Positions 1 to 8,833 of a stretch of 64,000 nucleotides of DNA are shown piece after piece. Positions within the stretch are counted from its first letter, which is position 1, and each line of letters starts with the position of its first letter. The DNA lies in the NCBI RefSeq assembly GCF_030450055.1, contig NZ_CP118480.1, positions 1,329,415 through 1,393,414 of the forward strand. The letters run 5' to 3'. The position numbers and the translations under genes are program-made. Below the pieces are notes generated by a model that ran no database searches, was not told where the DNA came from, and worked only from the letters and a program-made list of their open reading frames with translations. This DNA comes from Gallaecimonas kandeliae (lineage in GTDB: Bacteria > Pseudomonadota > Gammaproteobacteria > Enterobacterales > Gallaecimonadaceae).

Positions 1-20
1 AAGCCGTTTTTTTATGCATG

Positions 21-47
21 AAAAAGGCGCCCTAGGGCGCCTTTTTT
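21..47 (-). terminator. Rho-independent terminator of the 2OG oxygenase gene
   Basis: An inverted repeat with arms AAAGGCGCC and GGCGCCTTT around CTAG is flanked by A and T runs, so it can work in both directions. It lies just past the stop codon of the oxygenase gene. Confidence 0.85.
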
Positions 48-48
48 C

Positions 49-981
49 TTACTTGATGAGGCCGATCTCGCGCAGCCTTTCCATCAGGTAGTCGTCGGCA
101 CTGATGGCCGGGTCCCGCTTGGGTCTGTCTTCGCTGACGCAGCTGTCCAGGGCGTCGATGATGACGTCCGGGTTGAAGTGCAGGAAGAAGGGAATGGAGT
201 AGCGGGAGCTGCTGGAGAAGGGCGCTGGCGGGTTCACCACGCGGTGGGTGGTGGAGGGCAGCAGGTAGTTGGTCAGGCGCTGCAACATGTCACCGATGTT
301 GCAGATGATGGCGCCTTCGATGATGGTCACCTCTATCCAGCTACCGTCTTTGGCCAGCACTTCCAGGCCGGGTTCGCGGGAGCCTACCAGCAGGGTCAGG
401 ACGTTGATGTCCTCGTGGGCGGCGGCGCGCACGCTGGGGGTGCCTTCATCGACGATGGGCGGGTAGTGCAGGGGGCGCAGTATGGAGTTGCCCAGGTTCA
501 CCTTGCCTCGGAAGAAATCGCGGGGCTGCTTGAGGTAGACGGCCAGGGCGTCCAGCACCTTGTTGCCGAGGGTATCCAGGGCCTGGTACAGGGACAGCAT
601 GCGCGGCTTGAACTGCGGCACTTCCTCTGGCCAGACGTTGGGCTGCAGCTGCGGGTAGGGGGCTTCCCCTTCCAACTCGCGGCCGACGTGCCAGAACTCC
701 TTGAGATCGACGTGCTTGGCATCTTTTGCGATCTCGGTGCCGAAGGGGGTATAGCCGCGGGCGCCGCCCTTGCCGGCCAGGTGGTACTGTTTCTTGACGT
801 CCTCGGGCTGGGCAAACAGCTCGCGGCTGATGTCCAGGGCGCCGTGGATCACCTCGTCCGCTATGCCGTGTTGGGTCAGGGCGACAAAGCCGAACGATTC
901 GTAGCCTTGGCCGATATCCTGGACGAAGGCGTCGAAATCAGTGTCGTAACGGCTCATGTCGATATGAGGTATGGAAGCCAT
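49..981 (-). CDS. 2-oxoglutarate/Fe(II)-dependent oxygenase, isopenicillin N synthase family
   Basis: A 310-aa soluble enzyme of the isopenicillin N synthase-like dioxygenase family, which oxidises small molecules using Fe(II), O2 and usually 2-oxoglutarate. The N-terminal DIOX_N-type part covers about residues 5-120. The jelly-roll core carries the metal triad H189-x-D191 (in AHEDIN) and H246 (in TTHRV), and R260-Y-S262 is the usual 2-oxoacid anchor. I chose the ATG at 981 because AAGGA precedes it at good spacing; an upstream ATG at 1020 has no such site. It is a single-gene unit. The substrate cannot be told from sequence; similar proteins in marine gammaproteobacteria are annotated only to family. 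Confidence 0.88.
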   Translation of the reverse strand: MASIPHIDMSRYDTDFDAFVQDIGQGYESFGFVALTQHGIADEVIHGALDISRELFAQPEDVKKQYHLAGKGGARGYTPFGTEIAKDAKHVDLKEFWHVGRELEGEAPYPQLQPNVWPEEVPQFKPRMLSLYQALDTLGNKVLDALAVYLKQPRDFFRGKVNLGNSILRPLHYPPIVDEGTPSVRAAAHEDINVLTLLVGSREPGLEVLAKDGSWIEVTIIEGAIICNIGDMLQRLTNYLLPSTTHRVVNPPAPFSSSSRYSIPFFLHFNPDVIIDALDSCVSEDRPKRDPAISADDYLMERLREIGLIK

Positions 982-1080
982 TTTCTGATCCTTGTTATCT
1001 AATCGATTGCGTGAAGCCAAAAAAGCTCCGGGATCCTAGTCATGCCGGGCGGCTTCGGCAAGTGTGTTGTTCAGAAAAGG

Positions 1081-1107
1081 CCCAGCCGCGGTTGGACGCG
1101 GCTGGGT
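1081..1107 (-). terminator. Rho-independent terminator of the HExxH lipoprotein gene
   Basis: A hairpin with 10-bp arms CCCAGCCGCG and CGCGGCTGGG is followed, reading leftward, by CCTTTTC. It sits 8 bp past the lipoprotein stop codon and upstream of the oxygenase gene. Confidence 0.8.
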
Positions 1108-1114
1108 TTGGGGC

Positions 1115-3079
1115 TCAGTGGCGGGGCAGGGGGGGCATGAAGCTGCGGCGCTTCATGCTGGGCAGGGGGTCGTAAGCCGGTGCCGTGTCTGAGGCTGAGG
1201 CGATGCTGCTGGCCTTGAGGGGGGCACCGCTGGCGCAGGCCGGGGTCAGGTTGTCTGTCCAGCCCTCACCCTGACACATCTCCTGGGGTGTCAAGGTGCT
1301 GAGCAGGCCGCTGGCGGCGCTGTAGGCCTCCGGCAGAATGTTCTGCACCGCAAAGAGGGCCCGGGGGCGGAGCTGGCTGGCGCCGATGCGGTTGCGCTGA
1401 CCCCTGTCCACCTTGTAGTCATTGCCGGAGGTGGGGTTGCTGGGCAGGTTGGTGACGGCCATGTCGCGGTCTATGCCGAGGCGCAGTTTGACCATGGTTT
1501 CTTCGAAGAGCATGGCCAAGTCTTCACGGGTGCTGGCGAAGTTGTAGTAGTCGTTGGCGCCGTCAGGGAAGAAGAAGCCGGAGATGTCGCTGGGCTGGTA
1601 GGCCTTCTGGGTGGCGTTGGCCGTGGCGCCATAGAAGCTGACCTGCCCCAGTTGGCGCATCTCGTTCGACTGCAACGGATATTGGGTGGCGAGTTGGTCA
1701 GAAACGATGGGGTCCTTCAGGGCCTGGTTGGCGAAGCTGTCGTTGCCGTCGATGCCGGCGCTGAGCTTCTGTTGGGACATGAAATCGTTGGCATGGGTCA
1801 GCTCATGGTAGAGCAGGGAGCCCAGATCCGCTTCCAGCTCGCTGAATTGCCTGCTCTGGCGCGCTTCGGGGTCGGTGCTGCGGAAGGCATAGTCGTTGTT
1901 CTTGACGTAGCGCCAGGGCATCAGGAACTGCAGATCAGAGCCGAAGCTGCTGCGGTAATCGGGCTGCTCGTTGATCATGTCCCGCTCGGCCGGGGTCAGC
2001 CAGAGGCTGTCTGGGTCCAGGTAGATGGCGCCGGTCAGGGCCCAGTAGAAAGAGGGGCGCACATCGTTGGAGATGACGATGGCGGTGGTGGCCCTCAGCA
2101 TCTTCTTGAAGTCGTTGTTGCCGTCAAGCTGGGTCAGGAAGTCCTGGAAGCGCTCGCCCATCCAGTCGCTGGAGACCAGCACCCTGTCCATGATCTGGGC
2201 GACGGTGGGGTCGCTGTAATCGCGGCCTATGGGCGGCAAGGTATTGACGGTGCAAAGGTTGCTGTCGGTCAGCTGGTTGTTGTAGACGCACTTTTTCAGC
2301 ACGGCGGCGTAGGGGCTGCTGCTCTTGTAGGGGTAGACGTTGTTCAGCCCGTAATGGGTAGCGCAGCTGCTGCCGTCGCCGTCGCAGAAATAGGGGCTGG
2401 TGATGTCCGGCTTGTTCTGCACCACCACGTAGGCCCTGTCGGTCAGGGTGCCGGCATTGGTCTGGACGCTGCCTTCGAACACCATTACGGCATCATTAGT
2501 GACTTTGGGCGCCGTCACCAGCAGCAGCGGTTGGCTGCTGTCCCGTTCCAGGGTTGCGGTGGGGCCTGAGACTTGCTTGAAGGACCAACTGCTGACGCTG
2601 CTGATGCCGGTGGCATTGAGGCGCAGGGAGAACTGGGCGCTTTCGCTGACGGCCCTGTCAAGGCGCAGCTGGGCCTTGGGCTGGCTGTCGGCGCCGACGG
2701 CCATGCTGAAATCTTGGCTCAGGGAGCTGCCGTCACTCTTGGTGGCGGTAAAACGGAAGCTGTAGTTGCCGGCATCCACGGCATCGAAGCCGACCCCGGC
2801 CGTCTTGTCGGCCAGCAGGGTGACGCTGGGGCCGCTCAGCTGCTGCCATTGATAAGAGGTGTAGGTGCCGGCGGGCAGCTGGGCCACCATGCCGACGGCC
2901 TGGCCGGTATTGGCCTGCTCGTCACCTGTGATGGTCAGACTGGTGACAGGGGGAGGGGTGCTGCCGCTGATGCCGCTGTCGGTGCCACCGCCGCCGCCAC
3001 CACCACCACCGCAGGCGCTGAGCAGGGAAAGGGAAAAAGCCAGGGACAATAGCCTGGGAAGGGAAAAAGATGCCGTCAT
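1115..3079 (-). CDS. Large secreted lipoprotein with Ig/PKD-like repeats and an HExxH motif
   Basis: A 654-aa protein starting with a lipoprotein signal peptide: lipobox LSAC, C23. Nine consecutive glycines follow directly, encoded by GGT/GGC triplets at 2984-3010, a tract prone to slippage. Residues of about 45-225 look like two beta-sandwich (PKD/Ig-like) repeats with alternating Ser/Thr and Val. The C-terminal half is unrelated and contains H425-E-L-T-H429, an HExxH zinc-protease signature, in LLYHELTHANDF, followed by Glu-rich helices that could give a third ligand. I infer an outer-membrane-anchored metallopeptidase-like protein, but family membership is not certain. It is monocistronic, between DUF2069 and the oxygenase gene. 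Confidence 0.75.
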   Translation of the reverse strand: MTASFSLPRLLSLAFSLSLLSACGGGGGGGGGTDSGISGSTPPPVTSLTITGDEQANTGQAVGMVAQLPAGTYTSYQWQQLSGPSVTLLADKTAGVGFDAVDAGNYSFRFTATKSDGSSLSQDFSMAVGADSQPKAQLRLDRAVSESAQFSLRLNATGISSVSSWSFKQVSGPTATLERDSSQPLLLVTAPKVTNDAVMVFEGSVQTNAGTLTDRAYVVVQNKPDITSPYFCDGDGSSCATHYGLNNVYPYKSSSPYAAVLKKCVYNNQLTDSNLCTVNTLPPIGRDYSDPTVAQIMDRVLVSSDWMGERFQDFLTQLDGNNDFKKMLRATTAIVISNDVRPSFYWALTGAIYLDPDSLWLTPAERDMINEQPDYRSSFGSDLQFLMPWRYVKNNDYAFRSTDPEARQSRQFSELEADLGSLLYHELTHANDFMSQQKLSAGIDGNDSFANQALKDPIVSDQLATQYPLQSNEMRQLGQVSFYGATANATQKAYQPSDISGFFFPDGANDYYNFASTREDLAMLFEETMVKLRLGIDRDMAVTNLPSNPTSGNDYKVDRGQRNRIGASQLRPRALFAVQNILPEAYSAASGLLSTLTPQEMCQGEGWTDNLTPACASGAPLKASSIASASDTAPAYDPLPSMKRRSFMPPLPRH

Positions 3080-3106
3080 AACATGCTCTTATAAGTAACT
3101 GAGACG

Positions 3107-3499
3107 TTAACGAGGTTGTGTTCTTTTTAATCCAAGATCAAGTTCTTTACCGCGCCAGCGGGCATAGAAGACGCTGCCGATAAACATCAGGGCCACCAGC
3201 AGCAATTCCATCGCCGCCAGCAACCGTTCTTCTGGGTTGGTCCAGAGCAGGGTCAGGCCATGGGCCAAGTACAGCATCAGGATGAAGTTGGCCCAGGCAT
3301 AGGTGTAGGGGTTGCCCTTGAGCATCCCCTTCAGGGGCAGCAGCAGCGGGCCCAGGCCGAAGGCCAGCACGAAACCGGTGCTGAGCCCGGGGTGGGGGGC
3401 CAACCACAGTTGCCAGAGCGGCACGTAAAGCAGAAGCCCCAGGTAGCCGGCCAAGGCCAAATGGCGCATCAGGCGGGTACGGGAGGCTTCTGCTTTCAT
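3107..3499 (-). CDS. DUF2069 inner-membrane protein
   Basis: A 130-aa hydrophobic protein with about four transmembrane segments (near residues 12-32, 36-56, 64-82 and 87-108) and a basic C-terminus, matching the DUF2069 family typical of gammaproteobacteria. The ATG at 3499 overlaps the stop codon of the flavodoxin-like gene by 4 bp (ATGA), so translation is probably coupled; it follows that gene and arsC in one operon. Function is unknown. The gene order with arsC, wrbA-like and bepA genes is seen in Shewanella-type genomes. Confidence 0.82.
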   Translation of the reverse strand: MKAEASRTRLMRHLALAGYLGLLLYVPLWQLWLAPHPGLSTGFVLAFGLGPLLLPLKGMLKGNPYTYAWANFILMLYLAHGLTLLWTNPEERLLAAMELLLVALMFIGSVFYARWRGKELDLGLKRTQPR

Positions 3500-4041
3500 G
3501 GGGCCATCCTCTTGGCGATGTCGGCCAAGCGCCGGCCCATGGCCAGGCACAAGGTTTTTTCATCGGCCGATATCCCCTTTTCCAAGGCCCAGTGGCTGGG
3601 GCCATAGGGGGTTCCGCCGCTCTGGGTATGGTGCAGCGCAGGCTCTGTGTAGGGCAGGCCCAGCACCAGCATGCCGTGGTGCAGCAGCGGCACCATCATG
3701 GTCAGCAAGGTGCTTTCGTGGCCGCCATGGAGGCTGGCGGCCGAGGTGAAGACGCAGGCTGGCTTGTCCACCAGGCTGCCGGCCAGCCACTGGGCGGCGG
3801 TATCGTCCCAGAAGGCCTTCATGGGGGCGGCCATGCCGCCGAAGCGGGTGGGGCTGCCCAGCGCCAAGGCGCTGGCCTCTTCCAGTTCGGCCTGGGTGAC
3901 TACGGGATCCTGGGGCTCGGCGCAGTCGATGGTGCGCAGCCAAGTCTCAACCCCTTGCTCTTCGACGCCGCGGGCGATGAGCCTGGCCATCTGGCGAGTG
4001 GCGCCGCTACGGCTGTAGTAGAGCACCAGCACCGGCTTCAT
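3496..4041 (-). CDS. wrbA: WrbA-like NAD(P)H:quinone oxidoreductase
   Basis: A 181-aa flavodoxin-fold enzyme, slightly shorter than E. coli WrbA (198 aa). The N-terminus VLVLYYSRSGATRQMA is the FMN phosphate-binding loop. GSPTRFGGMAAPMKAF and TSAASLHGG are the further WrbA/flavodoxin motifs that shape the flavin site. It should reduce quinones by two electrons in the cytoplasm, which limits redox cycling. It overlaps both neighbours by 4 bp: arsC upstream and DUF2069 downstream. Family assignment is firm; whether it is the orthologue of wrbA or a paralogue (type IV quinone oxidoreductase) is less so. Confidence 0.87.
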   Translation of the reverse strand: MKPVLVLYYSRSGATRQMARLIARGVEEQGVETWLRTIDCAEPQDPVVTQAELEEASALALGSPTRFGGMAAPMKAFWDDTAAQWLAGSLVDKPACVFTSAASLHGGHESTLLTMMVPLLHHGMLVLGLPYTEPALHHTQSGGTPYGPSHWALEKGISADEKTLCLAMGRRLADIAKRMAP

Positions 4042-4379
4042 AGGATCTCCAGCACCTGCTCCGGCGGCCTGCCCAGGCGGGCCTGGTCACCCTTGATGAG
4101 GATGGGGCGCTCGATGAGCTTGGGGTGCTCGGCCATGGCGGCCAGCAGCACCGCTTCATCTTCGACGGCGGCCAAACCCAGTTCCTTGTAGAGATCTTCC
4201 TTGGTGCGCATCAGCTGGCGGGCCGAGGCAAAGCCCAGCTTCTTTAAGATGCCCTTGAGGGTCTCGACATCAGGAGGCGTGTCCAGGTAGAGCACCACTT
4301 CGGGGGCCTGGCCCTTGGCTTCCAGCAGGGCCAGGGTCTCACGGGATTTGGAACAGCGGGGATTGTGGTAAAGCTGCAT
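4038..4379 (-). CDS. arsC: ArsC/YfgD-like glutaredoxin-dependent reductase
   Basis: A 113-aa member of the ArsC thioredoxin-fold family. The active site is YHNPRCSKSRE with C9 as nucleophile, and the conserved arginine segment LIERPI is near the end. The ATG at 4379 is preceded by AAGGAGAT. The chromosomal position next to bepA matches E. coli yfgD, whose arsenate role is unproven; the protein may be a general thiol reductase. There are no arsenic resistance genes nearby. It ends 4 bp inside the wrbA-like gene. Confidence 0.9.
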   Translation of the reverse strand: MQLYHNPRCSKSRETLALLEAKGQAPEVVLYLDTPPDVETLKGILKKLGFASARQLMRTKEDLYKELGLAAVEDEAVLLAAMAEHPKLIERPILIKGDQARLGRPPEQVLEIL

Positions 4380-4447
4380 GGGATCTCCTTGTTGGCGCAG
4401 AGCCGTCATTGTAACGGCCCTGAGCCGGCATCCAAGCCTTCCTTTTG

Positions 4448-5890
4448 TCAGCGCAGGGCTTCGAGCCTCGCCTTCTTGGCCTTGAGCTGGGCGATACGGC
4501 CCTCGATGCGCCGCTGTTCTATGACGTTGTCGCCATAGGCCTGGTAGGCCCTGTTGAAGTAAGTGATGGCCCTGTCGAAGGCGCCGTGGTAGGCCATCTG
4601 CTCCGCTTGCCAGGCTTCCCTGGCGCCGTTGTGCTTGGCCAGGGCTTGAGCTTGAACCATCATGTCCATCCCTAAGGGGTCTTCTGGGTGGATATAGAGG
4701 AAGGGCTCCAGCACCTTGATGGCTTCCTCGCCTTTCTCCGCATGGATCCAGGCATTGGCCAGGTTCAAGGCCACCACTGGGCTGTTGGGCCTGATCTCGG
4801 CTTCCGGCTCGATGAAATGGGCCGCTTCCTCGGCGCGGTTAAGGCCGATCAGGGAGTCCACCTTCAGCACCTTGTAGAAGAGGTTGTGGGGTGCCTTCTT
4901 GATCAGCGCTTCCGCCGTGGCCAGGGCCTCTTCATTCTTGTCCAGTTGCAGGTCGGTGAGGGCTATGCCGTAACGCACCGCCTCTTCGAAGGCGTAGTCC
5001 TTTTTCTTCAACTCGTTTTCCAGGCGGGCCCTGACCTTCTCCGGTTCGTCGCCGTAGTTGGCCCTGATCAGCATTTTCACCAGGGCAAAATCCAGGGACG
5101 GCGGATTGTTGACCTTGGGATACTGGAAGGCGCGGTCCCTGGCTTCGGCCACCCGCGATTCGGTCAGGGGGTGGTCCAGCAGGAATTCCGGCGGCTTCCT
5201 GACGAAGCGGTACTTGGCCACCAGCTTGTCGAAGAAATCGGCCATTGCCCTGGGGTCGAAACCGGCCTTATAGAGGGTGCGGAAGCCCACCCTGTCCGCC
5301 TCGGCTTCGTTGGAGCGGGTGTAGTTGGTGCTGAACTGCTGGTTGGCGGCAATGGAGGCTTGCAGGCCGGCCATGCCCGCCTCGGGGTTGGCGATGCCCA
5401 CCAGTATGGAGGCGGCGATGCCGGCCAGGGTCAGGGGCAGGTTCTCCTTGCTCTGCTCCATCTTGCGGGCCAGGTGGCGCTGGGTGACGTGGGCTATCTC
5501 GTGGGCCATGACCGAAGCCAGTTCGTCTTCGCTGTCCGCCTCTGTGATGATGCCGGTGAAGATGGCCACGTGGCCGCCAAAGTAGGCGAATGCGTTCAGG
5601 TCGTTGACCTGAAGCACCATGAAATCAAAGGGATAGTTGACATTGTCCGCATGGGCCACCAGCTTGTGGCCCAGGGCCTGCACATATTCGGTGACCAGGG
5701 GATCCAGCACCATGGGGGCCTGGGAGCGCAACTGGTAGGTATAGAGTTCCCCCAGGGACTCTTCCTTCTCCAGGCTCAGCACCGACAGCCCGGCCGTGCC
5801 GATCTGCGGCAGGTCGCTGCTGGCCATGGTGGGGAGGGGAGCGGCTATGCTCAGGCTGAGCAGGGTCGCGATGATTCCTTTGTGCTTCAT
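4448..5890 (-). CDS. bepA: BepA periplasmic M48 metalloprotease and chaperone with TPR domain
   Basis: A 480-aa protein, the usual BepA (YfgC) length. A cleavable signal peptide ends near residue 24 (PTMASS). The M48 domain carries H130-E-I-A-H134 with the downstream E195-x-x-x-D199 motif. Residues of about 290-480 form TPR helices that dock on the BAM complex. BepA helps LptD assembly and degrades misassembled outer-membrane proteins. It lies upstream of arsC with a 68-bp gap that contains TACAAT, a possible separate promoter for arsC, and is divergent from the TusA-like/perM pair, as in related genomes. Confidence 0.95.
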   Translation of the reverse strand: MKHKGIIATLLSLSIAAPLPTMASSDLPQIGTAGLSVLSLEKEESLGELYTYQLRSQAPMVLDPLVTEYVQALGHKLVAHADNVNYPFDFMVLQVNDLNAFAYFGGHVAIFTGIITEADSEDELASVMAHEIAHVTQRHLARKMEQSKENLPLTLAGIAASILVGIANPEAGMAGLQASIAANQQFSTNYTRSNEAEADRVGFRTLYKAGFDPRAMADFFDKLVAKYRFVRKPPEFLLDHPLTESRVAEARDRAFQYPKVNNPPSLDFALVKMLIRANYGDEPEKVRARLENELKKKDYAFEEAVRYGIALTDLQLDKNEEALATAEALIKKAPHNLFYKVLKVDSLIGLNRAEEAAHFIEPEAEIRPNSPVVALNLANAWIHAEKGEEAIKVLEPFLYIHPEDPLGMDMMVQAQALAKHNGAREAWQAEQMAYHGAFDRAITYFNRAYQAYGDNVIEQRRIEGRIAQLKAKKARLEALR

Positions 5891-6006
5891 TCAGTTGACT
5901 CGCTATGGCGGGCCTAAACAACATAACAACTGGACCATCAAAAGTCCTGTTTGTTTCATCAGCCTTGTCCTCCATAATGGGCGGCCAAGGCAAACCGGAG
6001 CTGACA

Positions 6007-6261
6007 GTGCGTGTTGACCTCACTTCCTACCGTTGCCCCCTGGCCTTGGTACAGGCCAAGCTGAGCATCCGTGACTGGCCCCGGCAGTCGCCCTTGGAGC
6101 TGCTGCTGGCCGAGGCGTCTAGCCTGGCCGATCTGTGCCGCTGGCTGGACAGCCAGGGCCTGCCCCATGAACAAGAACGGCAAGGAGCCTTTTTTCAGCT
6201 ACGCCTCATGCCGCTGCAGCCAGACTCTGCCGACCTTCCCCCTGCCAAGGAGATGCTGTGA
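6007..6261 (+). CDS. TusA/SirA-family sulfurtransferase-like protein
   Basis: An 84-aa small protein of the TusA fold. The motif TSYRCPLALVQAKL has the CPxP-type cysteine, but the second proline is replaced (CPLA). I prefer the GTG at 6007 because GGAG lies 6 bp upstream and the length then matches TusA (about 81 aa); an ATG at 5977 without a ribosome site would add 10 residues. It overlaps perM by 4 bp (GTGA). TusA proteins pass persulfide sulfur to partners such as tRNA 2-thiolation enzymes; this divergent copy beside perM is of unknown role. Confidence 0.75.
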   Translation: MRVDLTSYRCPLALVQAKLSIRDWPRQSPLELLLAEASSLADLCRWLDSQGLPHEQERQGAFFQLRLMPLQPDSADLPPAKEML

Positions 6262-7337
6262 AAGACTTGGTGCTAGATTGGTTCCGCCGCCGTTTTTCCG
6301 ACCCCAACGCCATTACCCTCTTCCTGTTGCTGGTGTTCGGCTTTTTTGCCATCTACGCCTTCGGGGCCGTGATGGCGCCGCTGCTGGTGGCCCTGGTGCT
6401 GGCCTACCTGCTGGAGTGGCCGGTGCAGCAGCTGGTGCGCTGCCGCTTTTCCCGCACCTGGGCCACCGTGCTGGTGATGATCGCTTTCCTCGGCATCAGC
6501 CTGCTGGCCCTGGTGTTCCTGGTGCCGACCCTCTGGACCCAGACCTCCAACCTGGTCAAAGAGCTGCCCAACATGCTGGACCAGTTGCGCCATTTCGTGA
6601 TGGAGCTGCCGAGCCGCTACCCCAGCCTGGTACAGCCAGAGCAGATCCAGACCTTGCTGGACGAGTCCCAGAAGACCTTGCTGAGCTGGGCCCAGACGGC
6701 CTTGGGGGCCACTGTCGGCTCTCTGGGCAACGTGGTGGCCATCATGATCTACCTGATCCTGGTGCCGCTGCTGATGTTCTTCCTGCTCAAGGACAAGGAC
6801 AGCCTGCTGGCCGGCCTCGGCCGCTTCCTGCCCCGCAACCGCAAACTGGCCCAGCAGGTCTGGCACGAGATGAACCTGCAGATCGTCAACTACATCCGCG
6901 GCAAGGTGTTGGAGATCCTGGTGGTGGGCATCGCTACCTATGTCACCTTCGCCTTGTTCGGCATGCGCTACTCGGTGCTGCTGGGGCTGGCGGTGGGGCT
7001 GTCGGTGCTGATCCCCTATATCGGCGCCGTGGTGGTGACCATTCCCGTGGTGCTGGTGGCGGCCTTCCAATGGGGCCTGGACAGCACCTTCCTCTATCTG
7101 ATGCTGGCCTACGGAGTGATCCAGGCCCTGGACGGCAACCTGCTGGTGCCCATTCTCTTCTCCGAGGCGGTGAACCTGCACCCCATCTTCATCATCTTGG
7201 CGGTGCTCTTCTTCGGTGGGATCTGGGGCTTCTGGGGGGTCTTCTTCGCCATCCCCCTGGCGACCCTGGTCAAGGCGGTGATCAACGCCTGGCCGCGGCC
7301 CGAACCGGCCCAGGAAAAGGCGGCCGAAGTGCAATAA
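6258..7337 (+). CDS. perM: PerM/AI-2E-family membrane permease
   Basis: A 359-aa polytopic inner-membrane protein with paired N-terminal helices (residues of about 20-75), a soluble central segment, and five or more C-terminal helices including GLAVGLSVLIPYIGAVV, the conserved AI-2E transporter motif. The start is GTG, with AAGGAGAT just upstream and the TusA-like stop overlapping. It corresponds to E. coli perM (yfgO), next to bepA. Despite the family name, the transported substrate in this branch is not established. Confidence 0.9.
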   Translation: MKDLVLDWFRRRFSDPNAITLFLLLVFGFFAIYAFGAVMAPLLVALVLAYLLEWPVQQLVRCRFSRTWATVLVMIAFLGISLLALVFLVPTLWTQTSNLVKELPNMLDQLRHFVMELPSRYPSLVQPEQIQTLLDESQKTLLSWAQTALGATVGSLGNVVAIMIYLILVPLLMFFLLKDKDSLLAGLGRFLPRNRKLAQQVWHEMNLQIVNYIRGKVLEILVVGIATYVTFALFGMRYSVLLGLAVGLSVLIPYIGAVVVTIPVVLVAAFQWGLDSTFLYLMLAYGVIQALDGNLLVPILFSEAVNLHPIFIILAVLFFGGIWGFWGVFFAIPLATLVKAVINAWPRPEPAQEKAAEVQ

Positions 7338-7340
7338 GAC

Positions 7341-7363
7341 AAAGGGCCCTGTTGGGCCCTTTC
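7341..7363. terminator. Shared terminator between perM and the GNAT gene
   Basis: Hairpin AAAGGGCCC-TGTT-GGGCCCTTT lies between two converging genes and has A and T flanks on both sides. Confidence 0.8.
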
Positions 7364-7367
7364 TCGT

Positions 7368-7835
7368 TCAGAGGTCTTTTCCCATGGTCCAGTTGACCAG
7401 CAGCTGGCCGTGGCGGGGCACCTGGTTTTCCCGCACCACCACAAAACCCTGGCCCTCGAAGAAGGGCCTGGCGAGCTTTGAGGCGTCGACACTGAGCCGG
7501 GCCAGGCCCTGCTCCCTGGCCTGGGCTTCCAGGGCCTGGTAAAGGGCTGTTGCCACCCCACGGCGCTGGTGGTCCGGGTGGCTGAAGGCCAGGCCTATGA
7601 AACCGCCTCTCTCCAGGGTCATGAAACCCAGCACCTGGCTGTCTTCTTCCGCCACCAGGGGCTTTAGCTCGTTGAGCTTTCGTTGCCATAGGGCCTGGTC
7701 TATGGGGTAGGGCGCCCAGGCGTCGAGCTCCGCCTGGCTGTAAGGGCCCAGGGCCGAGCGATGCACACTCTCGTAGAAAAGCCTGGCCAAGGCCCCGGCG
7801 TCGTCGGCCCTGTATGGCCTGACCCTCAGTGGCAC
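7368..7835 (-). CDS. GNAT-family N-acetyltransferase
   Basis: A 155-aa acetyltransferase. N-terminal RVRPYRADDAGALARLFYES is the beta1-alpha1 GNAT opening, and HPDHQRRGVATALYQALE is the acetyl-CoA pyrophosphate loop (Q/RxxGxA). The likely start is GTG at 7835, overlapping the ltaE end by 10 bp, so it is probably translationally coupled to ltaE. It has no obvious strong ribosome site of its own. The substrate is unknown. Confidence 0.8.
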   Translation of the reverse strand: MPLRVRPYRADDAGALARLFYESVHRSALGPYSQAELDAWAPYPIDQALWQRKLNELKPLVAEEDSQVLGFMTLERGGFIGLAFSHPDHQRRGVATALYQALEAQAREQGLARLSVDASKLARPFFEGQGFVVVRENQVPRHGQLLVNWTMGKDL

Positions 7836-8833
7836 CGGTAGAACTCGCCGATGCTGGCGGCCAGTAGCTCCACGTCTTCTTCCTTGATGCCCAGGTGGGT
7901 GACGAAGCGCATCGGCTTGCCGGCGGTGATGAGGATGCCGCGGCCCTGCAGGAAGGCTTTCAATGCCTGCTCCCGGCCCTGGTTGCAACGGGCATAGAGG
8001 ATGTTGGTGGGGGTGGCGGTGACGGTCAGAGCCCCTATGGCGGCCAGCCGCTCGGCCAGCAGGGCGGCGTGGTCGTGATCTTCCTTGAGGCGGCCGGGCA
8101 TCTTGTCGAGGGCGATATGGGCCGCCGCCGCTATGATGCCGGCCTGGCGCATGCCGCCGCCGACCATCTTGCGCAGGCGCCGGGCGCGGGCAATGAACTC
8201 CGCATCGCCCATCAGCAGCGAGCCGATGGGGGCGCCAAGGCCCTTGGACAGGCAGATGCTCACCGAGTCGTAGTGGCGGGTGATGGCCTTGATGTCCACA
8301 TCCAAGGCCACGGCGGCGTTGAAGGCGCGGGCGCCGTCCAGATGCAGCTTGAGGCCGCGAGCCTTGCACAGGGCCGCCACCTGGGCCTGGTAGTCCAGGC
8401 CCAGCACCTTGCCCCCTATGGTGTTCTCGAGGGACACCAGGCGGGTGCGGGCGAAATGGAAGTCATCGGCCTTGATGGCCGCCTCCAGCTTGTCCAGGGC
8501 CAGGCTGCCATCGGGTTCGTTGTCGATGGGCTGGGGCTGGATGCTGCCCAGCACGGCGGCGCCGCCCGCTTCATATTTGTAGTTGTGGGCCTGCTGGCCG
8601 CAGAGGTATTCGTCGCCCCGGTCGCAATGACTCATCAGCGCCAAGAGGTTGGCCTGGGTGCCGGAGCTGGTGAAGAGGCCGGCTTCGAAGCCCAGCTTGT
8701 CGCAGGCGAAGGCTTCCAGGGCGTTGACGGTAGGATCGTCGCCGTAGACGTCGTCCCCCACCTGGGCCAGGGCCATGGCCTGGCGCATCTCGTCGGTCGG
8801 CTGGGTGACGGTGTCGCTGCGAAAATCGATCAT
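7826..8833 (-). CDS. ltaE: Low-specificity L-threonine aldolase
   Basis: A 335-aa PLP enzyme (fold type I) that splits L-threonine and L-allo-threonine to glycine and acetaldehyde. N-terminal FRSDTVTQPT is the family signature. K197 in SICLSKGLG is the Schiff-base lysine, and HLDGARAFNA holds the PLP-binding aspartate. Length and residue numbering match E. coli LtaE closely. First gene of a two-gene unit with a GNAT protein. Confidence 0.95.
   Translation of the reverse strand: MIDFRSDTVTQPTDEMRQAMALAQVGDDVYGDDPTVNALEAFACDKLGFEAGLFTSSGTQANLLALMSHCDRGDEYLCGQQAHNYKYEAGGAAVLGSIQPQPIDNEPDGSLALDKLEAAIKADDFHFARTRLVSLENTIGGKVLGLDYQAQVAALCKARGLKLHLDGARAFNAAVALDVDIKAITRHYDSVSICLSKGLGAPIGSLLMGDAEFIARARRLRKMVGGGMRQAGIIAAAAHIALDKMPGRLKEDHDHAALLAERLAAIGALTVTATPTNILYARCNQGREQALKAFLQGRGILITAGKPMRFVTHLGIKEEDVELLAASIGEFYRCH

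Noticed and set aside
178-1002. Long plus-strand frame over the oxygenase gene and many similar frames elsewhere
   Set aside because: High GC gives long open frames opposite real genes; these lack ribosome sites, family motifs and normal composition.
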